From Myxococcota bacterium (GTDB lineage: Bacteria; Myxococcota_A; Polyangia; HGW-17; JAJRWW01), in assembly GCA_024276595.1 (NCBI GenBank), contig JAJRWW010000069.1, positions 1 to 14,551 on the forward strand: a stretch of DNA of 14,551 nucleotides. The letters run 5' to 3'. The position numbers and the translations under genes are program-made. The notes beneath the pieces were generated by a model. That model made no database searches. It was given only the letters and a program-made list of their open reading frames with translations, and was not told where the DNA came from. Below are positions 13,686 through 14,551 of this stretch, piece after piece. Positions within the stretch are counted from its first letter, which is position 1. Every line of letters starts with the position of its first letter.

Positions 13686-14081
13686 CTAGGAGTCCATCCA
13701 GGCGGTCGGGTAGAACATCATCCCCATGCCGTTGTACAGGCAGGCGGGAGACTTCAGGGCACAGAGGAACTGGAAGCTCTTGTAATAGAGGCGAAATCGA
13801 GCGCCATGGGGGCCGGTCCCAAGGGGGGCGAAGCTGCCGGTTCGGGCCTCTTGCAGCACGCCCTCGATGGCACGTGCTATGCCCGGATCGTCGACCTGGT
13901 CCCAGGATGGCGTGGATGGGCGCCCTGGGGCCGCGGATCTCTCCGGAGTCGCGGCGCTCGCTGGGGCCGCGGATCTCTCCGGAGTCGCGGCGCTCGCTGG
14001 GGCCGCGGACCTCTCCGGGGTCGCAGCAGCCGAGCCGGATGCGCACACAAGGAGAAACAGGGAGCAGCAGAGCACTACCAC
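13686..14081 (-). CDS. proximal half of the beta-barrel-like protein: signal peptide, repeat linker, first strands
   Basis: Starting at GTG 14081, the product begins MVVLCCSLFLLVCASGSAAA, a good signal peptide with likely cleavage near the Ala run. A linker made of a 12-residue unit (AATPERSAAPAS) follows in nearly three copies. The remainder (FRLYYKSFQFLCALKSPACL, then MGMMFYPTAWMDS) resembles the start of a beta-barrel and stops at TAG, with the frame continuing beyond. An ATG at 14174 overlapping the upstream gene by 7 nt is the alternative start, but it would place 31 polar residues before the hydrophobic segment. With the distal half the protein would have about 254 residues after the GTG. 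Adjacent to sctU and broken in the same manner. Confidence 0.65.
   Translation of the reverse strand: MVVLCCSLFLLVCASGSAAATPERSAAPASAATPERSAAPASAATPERSAAPGRPSTPSWDQVDDPGIARAIEGVLQEARTGSFAPLGTGPHGARFRLYYKSFQFLCALKSPACLYNGMGMMFYPTAWMDS
13927..14034. repeat. 36-bp tandem repeat, about 2.8 copies, in the barrel gene
   Basis: Two identical 36-bp units (13927-13962 and 13963-13998, beginning GGGGCCGCGGATCTCTCCGG) are followed by a third unit that diverges after ~25 bp. In the minus-strand gene they encode the 12-residue Ala/Pro-rich linker repeats between the signal peptide and the barrel. The period is a multiple of three. The units are directly adjacent with no spacers. Confidence 0.92.
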
Positions 14082-14167
14082 AGGTTCTTCGATGCACAGC
14101 AGGAGCCCACGCGGACCAGGCAGGTGGGGCCCGCCTGTCCTGCGGCGGGCCCGGTTCGCAGTGGGTG

Positions 14168-14551
14168 TCAGCATTGCTGTCCCGGGTTGGAGGGGTCGTG
14201 CTCGTCCCGGCAGGGGCAGCCAATTCCATCGTCCTCCGCAGGGCCCTCCCGGAAGGTAGAGATGATCAGGTTGAACTCCGGTCTGTCCAGCGCGTCTATG
14301 GAGAAGAACTTCAGATGGTACACCCGGCCCGCCAGGCCGCGAAGGAAGACGTCTCGCCGGAACCAGTTGAAGGTGTTGCCGTCAAAGGTCCGGTCTTGGC
14401 GCCAGAGCAGCTCGTGTCCCGGAAGCTCACCATCCTCGTTGGCGATCACCTCCCTGGGGTAGCCTGCCGGGTCGCCCACGAAGGTGGCGCTGGAACCCTG
14501 CACTCCGACCTGCTCATCGAAGATGAGCTGCATCACGAGCTCGGCGGTGGA
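14168..14551 (-). CDS. C-terminal part of an unidentified exported-looking protein (5' end outside window)
   Basis: The frame is open to the right edge and ends in TGA, giving the last 127 residues. It is rich in beta-strand-like, aromatic segments (LIFDEQVGVQ, FNWFRRDVFLRGLAGRVYHL, KFFSIDALDRPEFNLIISTF) and ends with a Cys-containing tail (GCPCRDEH, then NPGQQC). The pattern is loosely like the C-terminal region of HmuY-type haem-binding lipoproteins, which are common in Myxococcota, but I cannot confirm that. It lies just upstream of the beta-barrel-like gene on the same strand; a surface lipoprotein plus outer-membrane protein pairing would fit, as inference only. GTG at 14536 and ATG at 14533 are internal and unlikely to be the real start. 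Confidence 0.65.
   Translation of the reverse strand, partial: STAELVMQLIFDEQVGVQGSSATFVGDPAGYPREVIANEDGELPGHELLWRQDRTFDGNTFNWFRRDVFLRGLAGRVYHLKFFSIDALDRPEFNLIISTFREGPAEDDGIGCPCRDEHDPSNPGQQC

Noticed and set aside
13927..14034. Possible CRISPR array
   Set aside because: The 36-bp units are directly adjacent with no spacers, and they code for a protein linker in frame.
12157..14174. Global reassignment of TAG to a sense codon
   Set aside because: At least five reading frames in the window end at TAG at the expected family length or with a natural C-terminus (for example rpe, priA and the MYXO-CTERM tail).
13348..14229. 293-codon minus-strand frame overlapping the barrel gene
   Set aside because: Its translation is Arg/Pro/Gly-rich low complexity. 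The other frame shows signal peptide, amphipathic strands and a barrel-like C-terminus, even though it is broken by TAG.
13602..14462. 286-codon plus-strand frame
   Set aside because: It lies antisense to two minus-strand genes and has no recognisable pattern beyond repeat-derived sequence.

Overview
The window reads as a GC-rich chromosome fragment of a myxobacterium or close relative (Myxococcota). Three things point there. The first gene ends in a MYXO-CTERM-type tail: Cys-Gly-Cys, a hydrophobic helix, then an Arg/Lys cluster. A large protein fuses a degenerate receiver, a PATAN/DUF4388 domain and a J-like domain, a style common in myxobacteria. Coding is dense and GC-rich, with many ATGA-type stop/start overlaps.

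Layout, left to right. (1) 1-295: the C-terminal end of a secreted, Asp/Cys-repeat surface protein on the plus strand. (2) 420-1259: a tandem universal stress protein on the minus strand, divergent across a 304-bp spacer from (3) 1564-3042, a MATE-family multidrug/sodium antiporter on the plus strand. (4) 3008-11632: a minus-strand housekeeping cluster transcribed right to left as priA, PATAN/J-like regulator, fmt, rsmB, rpe. The regulator overlaps fmt, and fmt overlaps rsmB, by 4 bp each, so all three are probably translationally coupled. rpe has its own leader with a plausible promoter. (5) 11760-14551: an accessory minus-strand block holding the end of an unidentified exported-looking protein, an outer-membrane beta-barrel-like gene, a type III secretion export-switch gene (sctU/FlhB family) and a small basic protein.

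The most unusual feature is in block 5. Two neighbouring genes, the beta-barrel gene and sctU, each carry one in-frame TAG codon, with clear homology or consistent protein character continuing in the same frame on both sides. In sctU the TAG falls exactly on a conserved acidic position of the linker between the membrane domain and the autocleaving cytoplasmic domain. It is followed at once by GTG and preceded by AAGGAG. This could be a nonsense mutation, sequencing error, or a natural two-piece export switch made by reinitiation. TAG is the normal terminator of at least five other reading frames here (MYXO-CTERM gene, rpe, priA, and the distal ends of sctU and the barrel gene), so wholesale TAG reassignment is unlikely.

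I found no tRNA, rRNA, insertion sequence, CRISPR array or riboswitch. The rest of block 4 is ordinary core metabolism, apart from the regulator embedded between priA and fmt.
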